Below, piece after piece: positions 18,541-26,903 of a stretch of DNA of 64,000 nucleotides. The position numbers were made by a program, and so were the translations under genes. Every line of letters begins with the position of its first letter. The stretch's first letter is position 1. The stretch is taken from NCBI GenBank assembly GCA_902578815.1, contig CACHEI010000001.1, positions 62,001-126,000 of the forward strand, given 5' to 3'. The notes beneath the pieces were generated by a model. That model was given only the letters and a program-made list of their open reading frames with translations, was not told the origin of the DNA and searched no databases. The DNA is from an uncultured SAR116 cluster alpha proteobacterium. Its GTDB lineage: Bacteria; Pseudomonadota; Alphaproteobacteria; Puniceispirillales; Puniceispirillaceae.

Positions 18541-20103
18541 TCACTCCTCCTCTTCTTCCTCCTCTTCTTCCAGCTCTTCTTCTAGTTCTTCTTCCAAATC
18601 TTCCAGCTCTTCTTCTAATTCTTCTTCCAAATCTTCCAGCTCTTCTTCTAATTCCTCCTCAAGCTCTTCCTCCAAATCTTGCAATTCGTTCTCAAGCTCT
18701 TCTTCTAATTCCTCCTCTATGCTTTTTTCGATTTCTTCAAGATTTTGTTCGAGCGTTTCAAGATCCTGCTCTAAATTATTTCTGAGTTCGTCGTCAAGAT
18801 CACCAGCCAAGCGAGCTTCAATGTTTTCGATTTCACTCTCAAGACCTTCAACTTCCTGTTCGAGTTCGGCATCAAGGCTATTTCCAAGCTCAATTTCAAT
18901 GCTGTCTAGATCATTGTTGAGATCTGCTAACTCGTCTTCAAGCTCCGCGCGTAAAGATTCATCAATTTCACCGGCTAGTTGCTCTTCAAGCGTTTCAATT
19001 TCTGCTTCAAGTTCTTCCAATTCGCCTGCTAGTTGACTGTCGAGTTCTTCATTTAATCCTTTTAAAGCACTTGACAGCTCTTCCAGTTCTTCTTCAAGGT
19101 CTGACCGAAGCGTCTCATCCAACTCTTTTGCTAAGGCCTCTTCAACATCTTTAATTTCACTTTCTAGAGCCTCAAATTCTTCTTCCAGCTCCTCGTTTAA
19201 GTTTGCATCAAGCTCCACTAACTCTGTGGAGAGCTCCTTTAATTCGCTCTCTAGCACTGATCTTAAATCGGTACTAATATTACTCGCTAATCTTGCTTCA
19301 ATATCTTCAATTTCATCCTCAATCTGTGTGATCTCGTCTTCCAATTTGTTGTTTAGTTCATCGTAAAAGTCTCCTAATTCTTCTTCCAAGTCTTCTAACT
19401 CAACCTGAAGTTCTGCTTTTACGGCTTCATCGAGTTCACTAGCCAGCTTGATTTCAATATCAGAAATTTCATTCTGAACACTTGTTATTTCTTCCAAATC
19501 ATTTTGAAGTTGAACAAATCCCTGTTCCAGGTTTTCTAATTCATCACCTAACTCTTGCAGTCTATCATTGAGTTGACCTCTAAGCTCTTCCGAAATATTC
19601 CCTTCGATTTGATCACGGATATCAGCAATCTCTTGCTGTACCGATGATATTTCATCACTTTCATTTGAAACTATCTCAATAAGGGCTTGTGATCTCTGTC
19701 CATTGAATCGTTCTTTGATTTCTTCACTTGATGACTTTACAGCTTCGAGGCTGTTTTCCAAGCGAGCGTTAGATTGTGCGTTCTTAAGGCCGACCACAAT
19801 TTTTTCTTTAACGTATGCGCCTCTTTGCTCCTTTGGAAGGGCTTTAATTTCGGACAAGGGTACGAAGACGGTCGTATCTTGTTGATTGAAATAGAGGTTT
19901 CCATTGACTGTACCAAGTTTTTTCCCCGTTTGAGCATCTCGTTTTTTAATATTCTCAAGGTTCTGGGGACTTGCTCCCTTGTATACTTTTCCATCACCAC
20001 CAAGCACTTCTCCACTCTTAAGGGTCAACGCGAGAGCCTGATGATTAGCAAACGCAAGAACAATCGCCGTAAAAACACCAATAGTATTTTCCCTTTTGTT
20101 CAT
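18541..20103 (-). CDS. Exported, extremely acidic coiled-coil repeat protein of unknown function
   Basis: A 520-residue protein I do not recognise. ATG 20103 has AAGGGA 9 bp upstream; the frame also opens at GTG 20130. A signal peptide is likely: MNKRENTIGVFTAIVLAFANHQALA, cleaved after the last Ala. Residues 26-110 look like a small globular domain (SGEVLGGDGKVYKG, NGNLYFNQQDTTVFVPLSE). From about residue 150, six repeats of about 52 residues follow, each with a core like EIExIEARLAGELDDELRxELE, Leu/Ile spaced 3 and 4 apart and Glu/Asp in most other places. The last 50 or so residues are almost only Glu, Leu and Asp, ending in nine Glu. I see no Cys and little aromatic sequence in the repeats. 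A long, highly negative periplasmic or secreted helical rod that binds cations or cationic partners is inference. The gene stands alone between AT-rich spacers. Confidence 0.8.
   Translation of the reverse strand: MNKRENTIGVFTAIVLAFANHQALALTLKSGEVLGGDGKVYKGASPQNLENIKKRDAQTGKKLGTVNGNLYFNQQDTTVFVPLSEIKALPKEQRGAYVKEKIVVGLKNAQSNARLENSLEAVKSSSEEIKERFNGQRSQALIEIVSNESDEISSVQQEIADIRDQIEGNISEELRGQLNDRLQELGDELENLEQGFVQLQNDLEEITSVQNEISDIEIKLASELDEAVKAELQVELEDLEEELGDFYDELNNKLEDEITQIEDEIEDIEARLASNISTDLRSVLESELKELSTELVELDANLNEELEEEFEALESEIKDVEEALAKELDETLRSDLEEELEELSSALKGLNEELDSQLAGELEELEAEIETLEEQLAGEIDESLRAELEDELADLNNDLDSIEIELGNSLDAELEQEVEGLESEIENIEARLAGDLDDELRNNLEQDLETLEQNLEEIEKSIEEELEEELENELQDLEEELEEELEEELEDLEEELEEELEDLEEELEEELEEEEEEEEE
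18544..18660. repeat. Triplet tract and 33-bp tandem repeat encoding the Glu/Leu tail
   Basis: Positions 18544-18570 are a pure mix of CTC and CTT triplets on the plus strand, encoding nine Glu. Next to it, a 33-bp unit starting CAGCTCTTCTTCTA is present at 18571-18603 and 18604-18636, differing by a single base, and partly at 18637-18660. All units are multiples of three, so slippage would change tail length without breaking the frame. The near identity of the units shows recent duplication, unlike the older 156-bp repeats upstream. Confidence 0.8.
18703..19656 (-). repeat. Six degenerate coding repeats of about 156 bp (52 codons)
   Basis: Within the acidic protein the conserved point 'LA(S/G/K)-x-(L/I)D-x-x-LR' recurs at spacings of 54, 52, 52, 52 and 56 residues. 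Copies begin near residues 150, 202, 256, 309, 361 and 413. Copies are clearly related in protein sequence but diverged in DNA, so the duplication is old and has been kept under selection for the helical pattern. Confidence 0.75.
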
Positions 20104-20501
20104 CAGCTTGATTCCCTTAAATAGATTCACCGGATAATTGAGTTCAACATGTAAAAGATTAAAGTGGCATCATGGCAGAAGATCTTTTCTAAAGTCATTT
20201 CTAAAGTTTAATTAATATCTTATTTCGCACTGAAGCAAAAAACGGTTTTCTTAAGACGTTTTCATTGAAACTCAAGAGTTTCAGTCCCATCCATCGCAGA
20301 AACCCTTGAATTGCTGCCGATGTTCGTCCGTTGTTGAGTCATATTTCATATAACGTAGTGATCGTATTCAAGATTTGCTTTATCCATACTGGTTGAGTTA
20401 CGTCAAGATAGAAAGTGCTGACAAATAGCAGCAGGAATACTCCTTGCAATTCTAGAGAGCAATAATGCTCGTGAGCAAGAGATAAAATTGGATTAAAAAA
20501 A
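20104..20501. other. AT-rich divergent spacer with a short direct repeat
   Basis: This 398-bp spacer separates the minus-strand acidic repeat gene from xthA and must hold the promoter of the former. TTTCTAAAGT occurs twice, at 20186-20195 and 20198-20207, a 12-bp period about 85-105 bp upstream of the acidic gene start; it may be a regulator site. I see no gene and no clear RNA structure. Confidence 0.4.
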
Positions 20502-21281
20502 ATGCGACTAGCAACCTGGAATATCAATTCAATTAGATTGCGAATTCAGTTAGTTATAAATTTTTTGCAAAAGCATGACATCGACGTGATTTGCCTGCAA
20601 GAAACGAAAACTGAGGATAAATTTTTTCCGGCGGCGACGCTGGCGGAGGCGGGTTGGAGGCATCACGCCTTCCGTGGTGAGAAATCTTACAATGGCGTGG
20701 CAATAGTTTCCCGCCTTCCCATTGATCAGACTTACCATGAGAATTGGGCTGAAAAGACTGACTGCCGGCATATTTGTGTGCAAATTGAGAATGGTCCGTC
20801 GATTCATAACTTCTACGTTCCAGCAGGCGGTGACGTGCCTGACCGCTATGAGAATCCGAAATTCGGCCATAAGCTAGATTTCATCGCAGAGATGACCCGT
20901 TATTTCATGGATCAAAAGCCCCATAATGAGATTCTGGTTGGCGATCTAAACATCGCGCCGCTCGCCGAGGATGTCTGGTCCTCAAAACATCTGCTGAAAG
21001 TGGTTAGCCACACTCCGGTTGAGACGGAGGCGCTGAAAAGGCTGATAAGTAACGGTGGGTGGGTTGATGCTGTGCGCGAGCACTTCGGTACTGATGAAAA
21101 GCTCTATTCATGGTGGTCCTACCGCGCCCGGGATTGGGCGGCGAGCAATCGGGGGCGCAGGCTTGATCATATCTGGATCAGCCATGACCTTGCACCCTCG
21201 GTAAAGGAGGTGGATATAAAGGCTGATTACCGCGGCGTAGAAAAACCGTCAGACCATGTGCCGGTGATTGTCGAACTTTAG
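20502..21281 (+). CDS. xthA: Exodeoxyribonuclease III
   Basis: A 259-residue Mg-dependent nuclease of the exo III/APE1 fold. MRLATWNINSIRLR (Asn for metal and substrate), DVICLQETKTED (catalytic Glu near 34), VGDLNIAPLAEDVW (Asp and Asn near 147-149), WWSYRARDWAASNRGRRLDHIW and KPSDHVPVIVEL (Asp-His pair at the end) are all present, so activity is expected. It cuts DNA at abasic sites and removes blocked 3' ends in base-excision repair. It starts at ATG 20502. The first 20 codons are unusually AT-rich, as if the adjoining spacer's composition spills into the gene. Confidence 0.95.
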   Translation: MRLATWNINSIRLRIQLVINFLQKHDIDVICLQETKTEDKFFPAATLAEAGWRHHAFRGEKSYNGVAIVSRLPIDQTYHENWAEKTDCRHICVQIENGPSIHNFYVPAGGDVPDRYENPKFGHKLDFIAEMTRYFMDQKPHNEILVGDLNIAPLAEDVWSSKHLLKVVSHTPVETEALKRLISNGGWVDAVREHFGTDEKLYSWWSYRARDWAASNRGRRLDHIWISHDLAPSVKEVDIKADYRGVEKPSDHVPVIVEL

Positions 21282-21346
21282 GCAGCGCCTCGCCGGCCGG
21301 TGGCTTAACTCTTTTCACGTTTGGCAATTTGGCGTATATGCACGGC

Positions 21347-22201
21347 ATGACAGAGTTTGTGAAAATGCATGGCCTTGGAAATGACTTCGTCATTCTTGAT
21401 GCACGCGGCAGCACCCCTTTGCGCGTTGATGCGGCGGCGGCGTATGCTATCGCGGACCGGCGACATGGCATTGGCTGTGATCAAATTCTGATCCTGCGCG
21501 ATGCTGCAGACGCTGATTTTTTCATGGAAATCCTGAATAGTGATGGCAGCCGCGCGCAGGCCTGCGGCAATGGAACGCGCTGTGTTGCCGCGATGGTCAT
21601 GCGCGAGACAGATAGGGAATCGCTGCAGATTAATACGGATGGCGGCGTGTTAAAGGCCTGGAATGGTGAGAGCGGTCTGGTGTCGGTCGATATGGGACCG
21701 GTTCAGATGGGCTGGCAGGAGGTGCCGCTTGCCTGTGAAATGGACACAGTTGCGGTTGAGCTGGCGGCGGCCCCTGGGCCAGCGGTCTGCCATTCGATGG
21801 GCAATCCACATGCGGTTGTGTTTGTCGATGATGTGGAAGCGGTCGATTTGGAACGGATTGGCCCGGCCATTGAACATGATGATCTGTTTCCCGATCGGGT
21901 CAATCTTTCGATTGTCCACCGGCAAGAGGAGGATCTGTTCCGGGTGCGAGTCTGGGAACGCGGTGCCGGCATTACGCTGGCATGTGGCAGCGGTGCCTGT
22001 GCTGCCGGTGTCGCGATTGCCAGACGAGGCCTTGGTGGGCGCAAAAACGGAATCATGATGGACGGCGGCCTGATCACAATCGACTGGCAGGATAATGGCA
22101 GCGTGGGTGGACGGGTGGTGATGACCGGACCGTTTGCCTATACCTGTCATGGTGTGATGGAGGGGGCGTTGGCGCAGGCGCTGAAGGCCGCCAATGGCTG
22201 A
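21347..22201 (+). CDS. dapF: Diaminopimelate epimerase
   Basis: A 284-residue cofactor-free epimerase that converts LL- to meso-diaminopimelate for lysine and peptidoglycan. The two catalytic Cys are in QACGNGTRC (near 70) and LACGSGACAAG (near 214). FVKMHGLGNDFVILDAR marks the N-terminus. I start at ATG 21347 (MTEFVKMHG), the usual family start; the frame also opens at TTG 21329 and ATG 21338. The gene overlaps mtaB by 8 bp, implying cotranscription and coupling. Confidence 0.95.
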   Translation: MTEFVKMHGLGNDFVILDARGSTPLRVDAAAAYAIADRRHGIGCDQILILRDAADADFFMEILNSDGSRAQACGNGTRCVAAMVMRETDRESLQINTDGGVLKAWNGESGLVSVDMGPVQMGWQEVPLACEMDTVAVELAAAPGPAVCHSMGNPHAVVFVDDVEAVDLERIGPAIEHDDLFPDRVNLSIVHRQEEDLFRVRVWERGAGITLACGSGACAAGVAIARRGLGGRKNGIMMDGGLITIDWQDNGSVGGRVVMTGPFAYTCHGVMEGALAQALKAANG

Positions 22202-23462
22202 ACGCAATGCACCAAAACTGCAGACATTCGGCTGCCGCCTCAATATCTGGGAATCAGAAGTTATGCGCAATCAGGCGGCAGATGCTGGGCTGAATGATGC
22301 TATCATCTTCAACACCTGCGCCGTCACCTCAGAGGCTGAGCGGCAGGCGAGACAGGCCATACGCCGCGCGCGCAGGGAAAATCCGAATGCACGTATTGTC
22401 GTAACCGGATGCGCGGCACAGATCGCCCCGCAGAACTGGGCGGATATGCCCGAAGTAGATCATGTTATCGGCAATCACGAGAAGCTACACCCCGACCAGT
22501 GGCAGGCGCTTGGCGCTGGCGAAAATGTCGGTGACATCATGGTTGGTGATGTGATGAGTCTGCGAGAGACGGCATCTCACATGGTTGACGGCTTCCATGG
22601 TCACACAAGGGGGTTCTTGCAGATCCAGCAGGGATGTGATCATCGCTGTACCTTCTGCATAATCCCGTATGGCCGTGGGAACAATCGGTCTGTGCCGCGC
22701 GACCAGATTGTCCAGTCGGCCAGAAAGCTTATCGATGATGGCTGCGCCGAGATTGTGTTGACCGGCGTGGACATAACATCCTGGGGAGCAGATATCCTCG
22801 GTCGCCCGCGCCTTGGCCAGCTTGTCCGTCATATGCTTGTTGCTTTGCCTGATCTGCCCCGGCTTCGCCTTTCATCGGTTGATCCGGCTGAACCCGATCA
22901 TGATCTAATGGAAATGCTGGAGTGCGAGGAGAGGCTGATGCCGCATCTGCACCTATCCATCCAGCATGGTGATGATCTGATTCTCAAACGCATGAAGCGG
23001 CGGCATCTGGCGCGTGATGTGATCAGATTCTGTGACGAGGCCCGCCGCCGGCGTCCGGATATTGTCTTTGGTGCCGACATGATTGCTGGTTTTCCAACCG
23101 AGACAATGTCGGCGCACGAATCCAGTCTTGATCTGATCAACCAGGCAGGGATTACCTTTTTGCATGTGTTTCCGTTCTCGCCCCGTAAGGGAACGCCGGC
23201 AGCGTTAATGCCACAGCTTGATGGTGGCCTCATTCGTGAACGTGCTGCCGCATTGCGTGATTGTGGCAGGACCAGGCAATCGGTTTTCTTTTCAAATGCG
23301 GTTGGCAGTCGTGATCAGATTCTTGTTGAGACAGGTAATATGGGTCATGGCCGCAATTACAGCAGGATGCAGCTTATTGGTGATTATGTGGCCGCGGGAA
23401 GCCTTGTGGATGTGACAGTCCAAGAGTCGCAGAGTGATCTTTTGGTAGTTAAAAGGTGCTGA
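22194..23462 (+). CDS. mtaB: tRNA t6A37 methylthiotransferase MtaB
   Basis: A 422-residue radical-SAM enzyme. The N-terminal UPF0004 domain binds one cluster through Cys in TFGCRLN, NTCAVTSEA and TGCAAQ. The radical-SAM cluster motif is GCDHRCTFCIIPYGRG (Cys near 149, 153, 156). The C-terminal TRAM region is present. GCRLN and CAVTSEAERQARQAIRRA distinguish MtaB, which makes ms2t6A at position 37 of ANN-decoding tRNAs, from MiaB and RimO. It overlaps dapF at its start and lies 1 bp before ftsY, so dapF-mtaB-ftsY form one unit, a common alphaproteobacterial order. Confidence 0.92.
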   Translation: MAERNAPKLQTFGCRLNIWESEVMRNQAADAGLNDAIIFNTCAVTSEAERQARQAIRRARRENPNARIVVTGCAAQIAPQNWADMPEVDHVIGNHEKLHPDQWQALGAGENVGDIMVGDVMSLRETASHMVDGFHGHTRGFLQIQQGCDHRCTFCIIPYGRGNNRSVPRDQIVQSARKLIDDGCAEIVLTGVDITSWGADILGRPRLGQLVRHMLVALPDLPRLRLSSVDPAEPDHDLMEMLECEERLMPHLHLSIQHGDDLILKRMKRRHLARDVIRFCDEARRRRPDIVFGADMIAGFPTETMSAHESSLDLINQAGITFLHVFPFSPRKGTPAALMPQLDGGLIRERAAALRDCGRTRQSVFFSNAVGSRDQILVETGNMGHGRNYSRMQLIGDYVAAGSLVDVTVQESQSDLLVVKRC

Positions 23463-23463
23463 T

Positions 23464-24381
23464 ATGAGCTGGCTTCAAAAACTTAAAAATGGGCTTGGCA
23501 AGACCAGCGCCAAGGTCACAAGCCAACTGTCATCCCTGCTTGGCAGGCCGAAAATTGACGCGGCCTCTCTTGAGGAAGTTGAGGATGCGCTGATCGCTGC
23601 GGATCTCGGCACGCAGTCAGCAATGCGTTTGGCGGCGTCAATGCGCAAATACAAATTTGATGGACCTGTAACCAGTGAGTTGCTGGCTGCGGCGCTGTCA
23701 GATGGGATCACCGAAATTCTGGAACCGGTCGCTACCCCGATCGCCATACGTGATGAGGTCAAGCCGCATGTTATCCTGCTGGTTGGGGTCAATGGGTCGG
23801 GAAAGACAACGACTGCCGGCAAACTTGCTCAGCAATGGCGGGCCGATGGCAAAAGCGTGATGCTGGCTGCTGGTGATACGTTTCGCGCTGCCGCCATCGA
23901 GCAGTTGCAGATCTGGGGTGAACGCACCGGAACCGAGGTAATCGCGGGCGCTCAGGGTGGTGATGCCGCGGCGCTCGCCCATACGGCGATGGAAAAGGCT
24001 GCGGCGACGGGAACGGATGTGCTGATTATCGACACGGCAGGCCGATTGCAGAATCGGGCTGAGCTGATGGATGAGCTGGCAAAGATCGTTCGGGTGATTC
24101 GCAAGCTAGATGTTACAGCGCCGCATAATTCCATCATCGTCCTCGATGGTACGGTCGGGCAGAATGCGATTAGCCAGGTTGAAGCTTTCCGGACGGTCGC
24201 TGATGTCAGTGGTCTGATTGTCACCAAACTTGATGGCTCAGCTAAAGGTGGCATCGTGATTGCGCTTGCCGAGGAATTTGGTATCCCCGTCCACGCCGTT
24301 GGCGTTGGTGAGGGTGTGGATGATTTGCAGGCATTCGCGGCGCGTGATTTTGCTAATGCCCTTACCGGTGCTGGCGACTAG
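23464..24381 (+). CDS. ftsY: Signal recognition particle receptor FtsY
   Basis: A 305-residue SRP GTPase. It consists of the N (helical) and G domains only, without the long acidic A domain of E. coli, which is normal for the group. G1 is GVNGSGKTTTAGKLA near 108; other motifs are DTFRAAAIEQLQIW, DTAGRLQNRAELMDEL (G3), TKLDGSAKGG (G4) and GVGEGVDDLQAF. It docks the Ffh-ribosome complex at the inner membrane; ffh is 1 kb downstream. Its last 20 bp overlap the 3' end of the convergent DUF218 gene. Confidence 0.96.
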   Translation: MSWLQKLKNGLGKTSAKVTSQLSSLLGRPKIDAASLEEVEDALIAADLGTQSAMRLAASMRKYKFDGPVTSELLAAALSDGITEILEPVATPIAIRDEVKPHVILLVGVNGSGKTTTAGKLAQQWRADGKSVMLAAGDTFRAAAIEQLQIWGERTGTEVIAGAQGGDAAALAHTAMEKAAATGTDVLIIDTAGRLQNRAELMDELAKIVRVIRKLDVTAPHNSIIVLDGTVGQNAISQVEAFRTVADVSGLIVTKLDGSAKGGIVIALAEEFGIPVHAVGVGEGVDDLQAFAARDFANALTGAGD

Positions 24382-25186
24382 CGCTCACCTGCAGTGTCGC
24401 GCCGGGCAGCAGCTCGCTGCTGCGTCCTGTAAGCCGGTAAACCACCAGTCCGGCAATTTCATGAAGCGTTTGCCGCATTGAGTTAAAGCCAAGTCGAAGA
24501 CTGTAAAGCTGATCGAAATCTGTTCCCGTGGTGTAATCGACTGGATACGGGATGACCCCAGTCCATCCTGCCGCCTTGAAGGTCCCAATTGACCGCGGCA
24601 TATGCGCGGCGGACGTCACCAGGATCCAGCGCGACCCGGGCTGGGGTAGAAGCATCTGCCGGCTGTTCAGGGCATTTTCGTAGGTGTTGCGGCTTGTCCG
24701 TTCGAACAGAACACGTGCCGTGGATACATTCAGATCAGACAGTAATTGCTGGATGATATCCGCCTCACTCCAGCCCCGGTGAAACAGCTTGCCTGAAAAG
24801 CCTGAAAAGACAAGTGGAACATCAGGGTGTTGCCGATGCAGGCGTAAGCCCATCGTAAGTCGTTCGGCACTCTGGTTCTGCTGTGGCTGGCCACGCTGTT
24901 GCGAGACAAGACCAGATCCGGTATGGCCGCCAAGCACGATGACACCGTCAACCGGGCGCTCATCCATTGTTGGAATGGGAAAGCGGTTCTCAAGCAGCTT
25001 CAGCCCCGCCTGCGAGAAAGGAAGAAACCCGTATAGGAGCGGCAGGCCAACAGCAAGCGCAATGCAGGTGCTTTGTAAACGCCGCCGCCGCCGCCATCTG
25101 GCGAGCCACGCGACAATCAGCAGGAAGAAGGGGTGAACTAGCGGTTCGAGAACCAGCGACAGAGCCTTTGAGAGAACAAAAAACAT
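24362..25186 (-). CDS. DUF218 (YdcF/ElyC-like) membrane protein
   Basis: A 274-residue protein. Two N-terminal hydrophobic segments (about 5-28 and 38-58) anchor it, followed by the DUF218 domain: VDGVIVLGGHTGSG near 82, 'FSGFSGKLFHRGWSEADII', ERTSRNTYENALNS near 162 and 'ILVTSAAHMPRSIGTFKAAGW'. ElyC in E. coli supports peptidoglycan assembly and undecaprenyl-phosphate use; a similar envelope role is likely but unproven here. It overlaps ftsY tail-to-tail by 20 bp. Confidence 0.82.
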   Translation of the reverse strand: MFFVLSKALSLVLEPLVHPFFLLIVAWLARWRRRRRLQSTCIALAVGLPLLYGFLPFSQAGLKLLENRFPIPTMDERPVDGVIVLGGHTGSGLVSQQRGQPQQNQSAERLTMGLRLHRQHPDVPLVFSGFSGKLFHRGWSEADIIQQLLSDLNVSTARVLFERTSRNTYENALNSRQMLLPQPGSRWILVTSAAHMPRSIGTFKAAGWTGVIPYPVDYTTGTDFDQLYSLRLGFNSMRQTLHEIAGLVVYRLTGRSSELLPGATLQVSASRQHR

Positions 25187-25397
25187 AGCCCAATTCTTGA
25201 CAATTTATTCTGGATGGCGCAATACGTCTCTCATTTCCGGCCATTGCCGACCGATCTGACCCTAGTGGGTTCCATCCGTCCTTGAAGTTTTCGAGCACGG
25301 GTGCTACTTCGCAATTCCAGTAATCAGGTTGGCTGCTGACAGGAAGCGGTGCGCAAGGTGACGGCTTAGCGGAATAGAAAGAGGACTGATCGGCACG

Positions 25398-26870
25398 ATG
25401 TTTGACAGCTTGAAAGACAAGCTTCAGGACGTTTTCAGCGGCCTTGCCAGGCGCGGCGCGCTTAGCGAGGCCGATGTTGACGCAGCGCTGCGCGAGGTTC
25501 GTCTTGCACTGCTTGATGCTGACGTGGCTCTGCCTGTGGTTAAATCCTTCATTGCAAAAGTCCGTGACGGAGCCGTTGGTTCGGACGTGCTGAAATCAGT
25601 CCGCCCGGACCAGCAGGTCATCAAGCTGGTCAATGATGCGCTGACTGAGGTTCTTGGGGGTGATGCGGCGCCGCTGAATATTGCGACAAATCCGCCATTA
25701 GTGATTTTGATGGTCGGCCTGCAGGGTTCTGGCAAGACCACGACGGCCGGTAAATTGGCGTTCCGCCTGCGCTCGCGCGAGCGGAAAAAGGTGATGTTGG
25801 CGTCGCTTGACGTCACCCGCCCTGCGGCACGAGAACAGCTGCGCTTGCTGGGCGAACAGGCAGAGGTTGGTGTCCTGCCGGAGGTCGACCACGAAACTCC
25901 GGGACAGATTGCCAAGCGCGCATTACAGGCCGCTAAATTGCAGGCCTTTGATTTGCTGATTCTCGACACGGCTGGCCGGATCAGCATCGATGAGGCGCTG
26001 ATGGCTGAATTGCGCGACATCAAAAAACTGACCGAACCGCATGAAATTCTGCTTGTTGCGGACGCGCTTACCGGTCAGGACGCGGTCAACACCGCCGAGT
26101 CATTCCACAATGCGATTGGAGTAACCGGAATTGTTCTGACCCGCCTTGATGGTGACGCACGCGGTGGTGCGGCGCTTTCGATGCGTCACATAACGGGCTG
26201 CCCCATCAAACTTGTGGGTGTTGGTGAAAAGCAGGATGCGCTCGAGGATTTTGACCCAGCACGTATGGCTGGCCGCATTTTAGACATGGGCGACGTTGTC
26301 GCGCTTGTGGAAAAGGCAGCCGAGACCATTGAGGCAGATGAGGCCGAGCGCATCGCCAAACGGATGGCCAAAGGCCAATTTGATATGAATGATTTTTTGG
26401 CACAGATTCGCCAGTTGCAGAAAATGGGTGGTCTTGGTGGTTTGATGGGCATGTTGCCAGGCATTGGCAAGCTGCAGAAAAAAATTGCTGCTGCTGGCAT
26501 TGACGACTCGATGATCAAGCGCCAGGAGGCCATAATCCTGTCGATGACGAAAAAGGAGCGGGTGTCGGTCGGCCTGTTGAACGCATCTCGGCGCAAACGT
26601 ATCGCTGCCGGCTCGGGAACCTCGGTTCAAGAAGTTAATAAGGTCGTCAAACAATATCAGGACATGTCGCGCATGATGAAAAAGCTGGGTGGTAAATCTG
26701 GCGCTGCAGCAATGAAGGCGATGATGGGTGGCGGCATGCCTGACATGGATGTGTTGTCGAAGGGAATGGGAAAGTTACCCAACATGTCGGGAATGCCCGG
26801 TGGCCTGATGGGCGGATTGCCGAAGGGATTACCCGGTCTCGGTGGAAAGCCATTGGGAAAGAAGAAATAA
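25398..26870 (+). CDS. ffh: Signal recognition particle protein Ffh
   Basis: A 490-residue SRP54 homologue. The N domain is at 1-90. The G domain has GLQGSGKTTTAGKLA near 107, DVTRPAAREQLRLLG, DTAGRISIDEALM and TRLDGDARGGAALS. The methionine-rich M domain (about 300-450) contains FLAQIRQLQKMGG and RRKRIAAGSGTSVQEVNKVVKQ, which bind 4.5S RNA and signal sequences. A Gly/Met/Lys-rich tail follows. A TTGACA box at 25197-25202 could belong to its promoter, but no good -10 follows. rpsP begins 33 bp downstream. Confidence 0.96.
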   Translation: MFDSLKDKLQDVFSGLARRGALSEADVDAALREVRLALLDADVALPVVKSFIAKVRDGAVGSDVLKSVRPDQQVIKLVNDALTEVLGGDAAPLNIATNPPLVILMVGLQGSGKTTTAGKLAFRLRSRERKKVMLASLDVTRPAAREQLRLLGEQAEVGVLPEVDHETPGQIAKRALQAAKLQAFDLLILDTAGRISIDEALMAELRDIKKLTEPHEILLVADALTGQDAVNTAESFHNAIGVTGIVLTRLDGDARGGAALSMRHITGCPIKLVGVGEKQDALEDFDPARMAGRILDMGDVVALVEKAAETIEADEAERIAKRMAKGQFDMNDFLAQIRQLQKMGGLGGLMGMLPGIGKLQKKIAAAGIDDSMIKRQEAIILSMTKKERVSVGLLNASRRKRIAAGSGTSVQEVNKVVKQYQDMSRMMKKLGGKSGAAAMKAMMGGGMPDMDVLSKGMGKLPNMSGMPGGLMGGLPKGLPGLGGKPLGKKK

Positions 26871-26903
26871 ACGGTTTCATTTGCCAATGAGAGGAATTAA
26901 AAC

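Noticed and set aside
18477-18785. Plus-strand frame rich in Leu and Pro opposite the acidic tail
   Set aside because: It is the complement of the CTC/CTT tract and 33-bp repeats. It has no ribosome site and its composition follows directly from the Glu/Leu codons on the other strand.
21650-22270. 206-codon minus-strand frame opposite dapF and mtaB
   Set aside because: Shadow of two well-supported genes; the translation is His/Arg-rich with no recognisable motif.
25187-25397. Possible 4.5S (SRP) RNA gene just upstream of ffh
   Set aside because: GGCTGCTGACAGGAAGCGG vaguely recalls the domain IV loop, but the conserved GGAAGCAGCC order and its pairing partner are missing.
25424-26023. 199-codon minus-strand frame opposite ffh
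   Set aside because: Ser/Arg/Ala-rich shadow typical of the reverse of a GC-rich gene; ffh itself has every motif.
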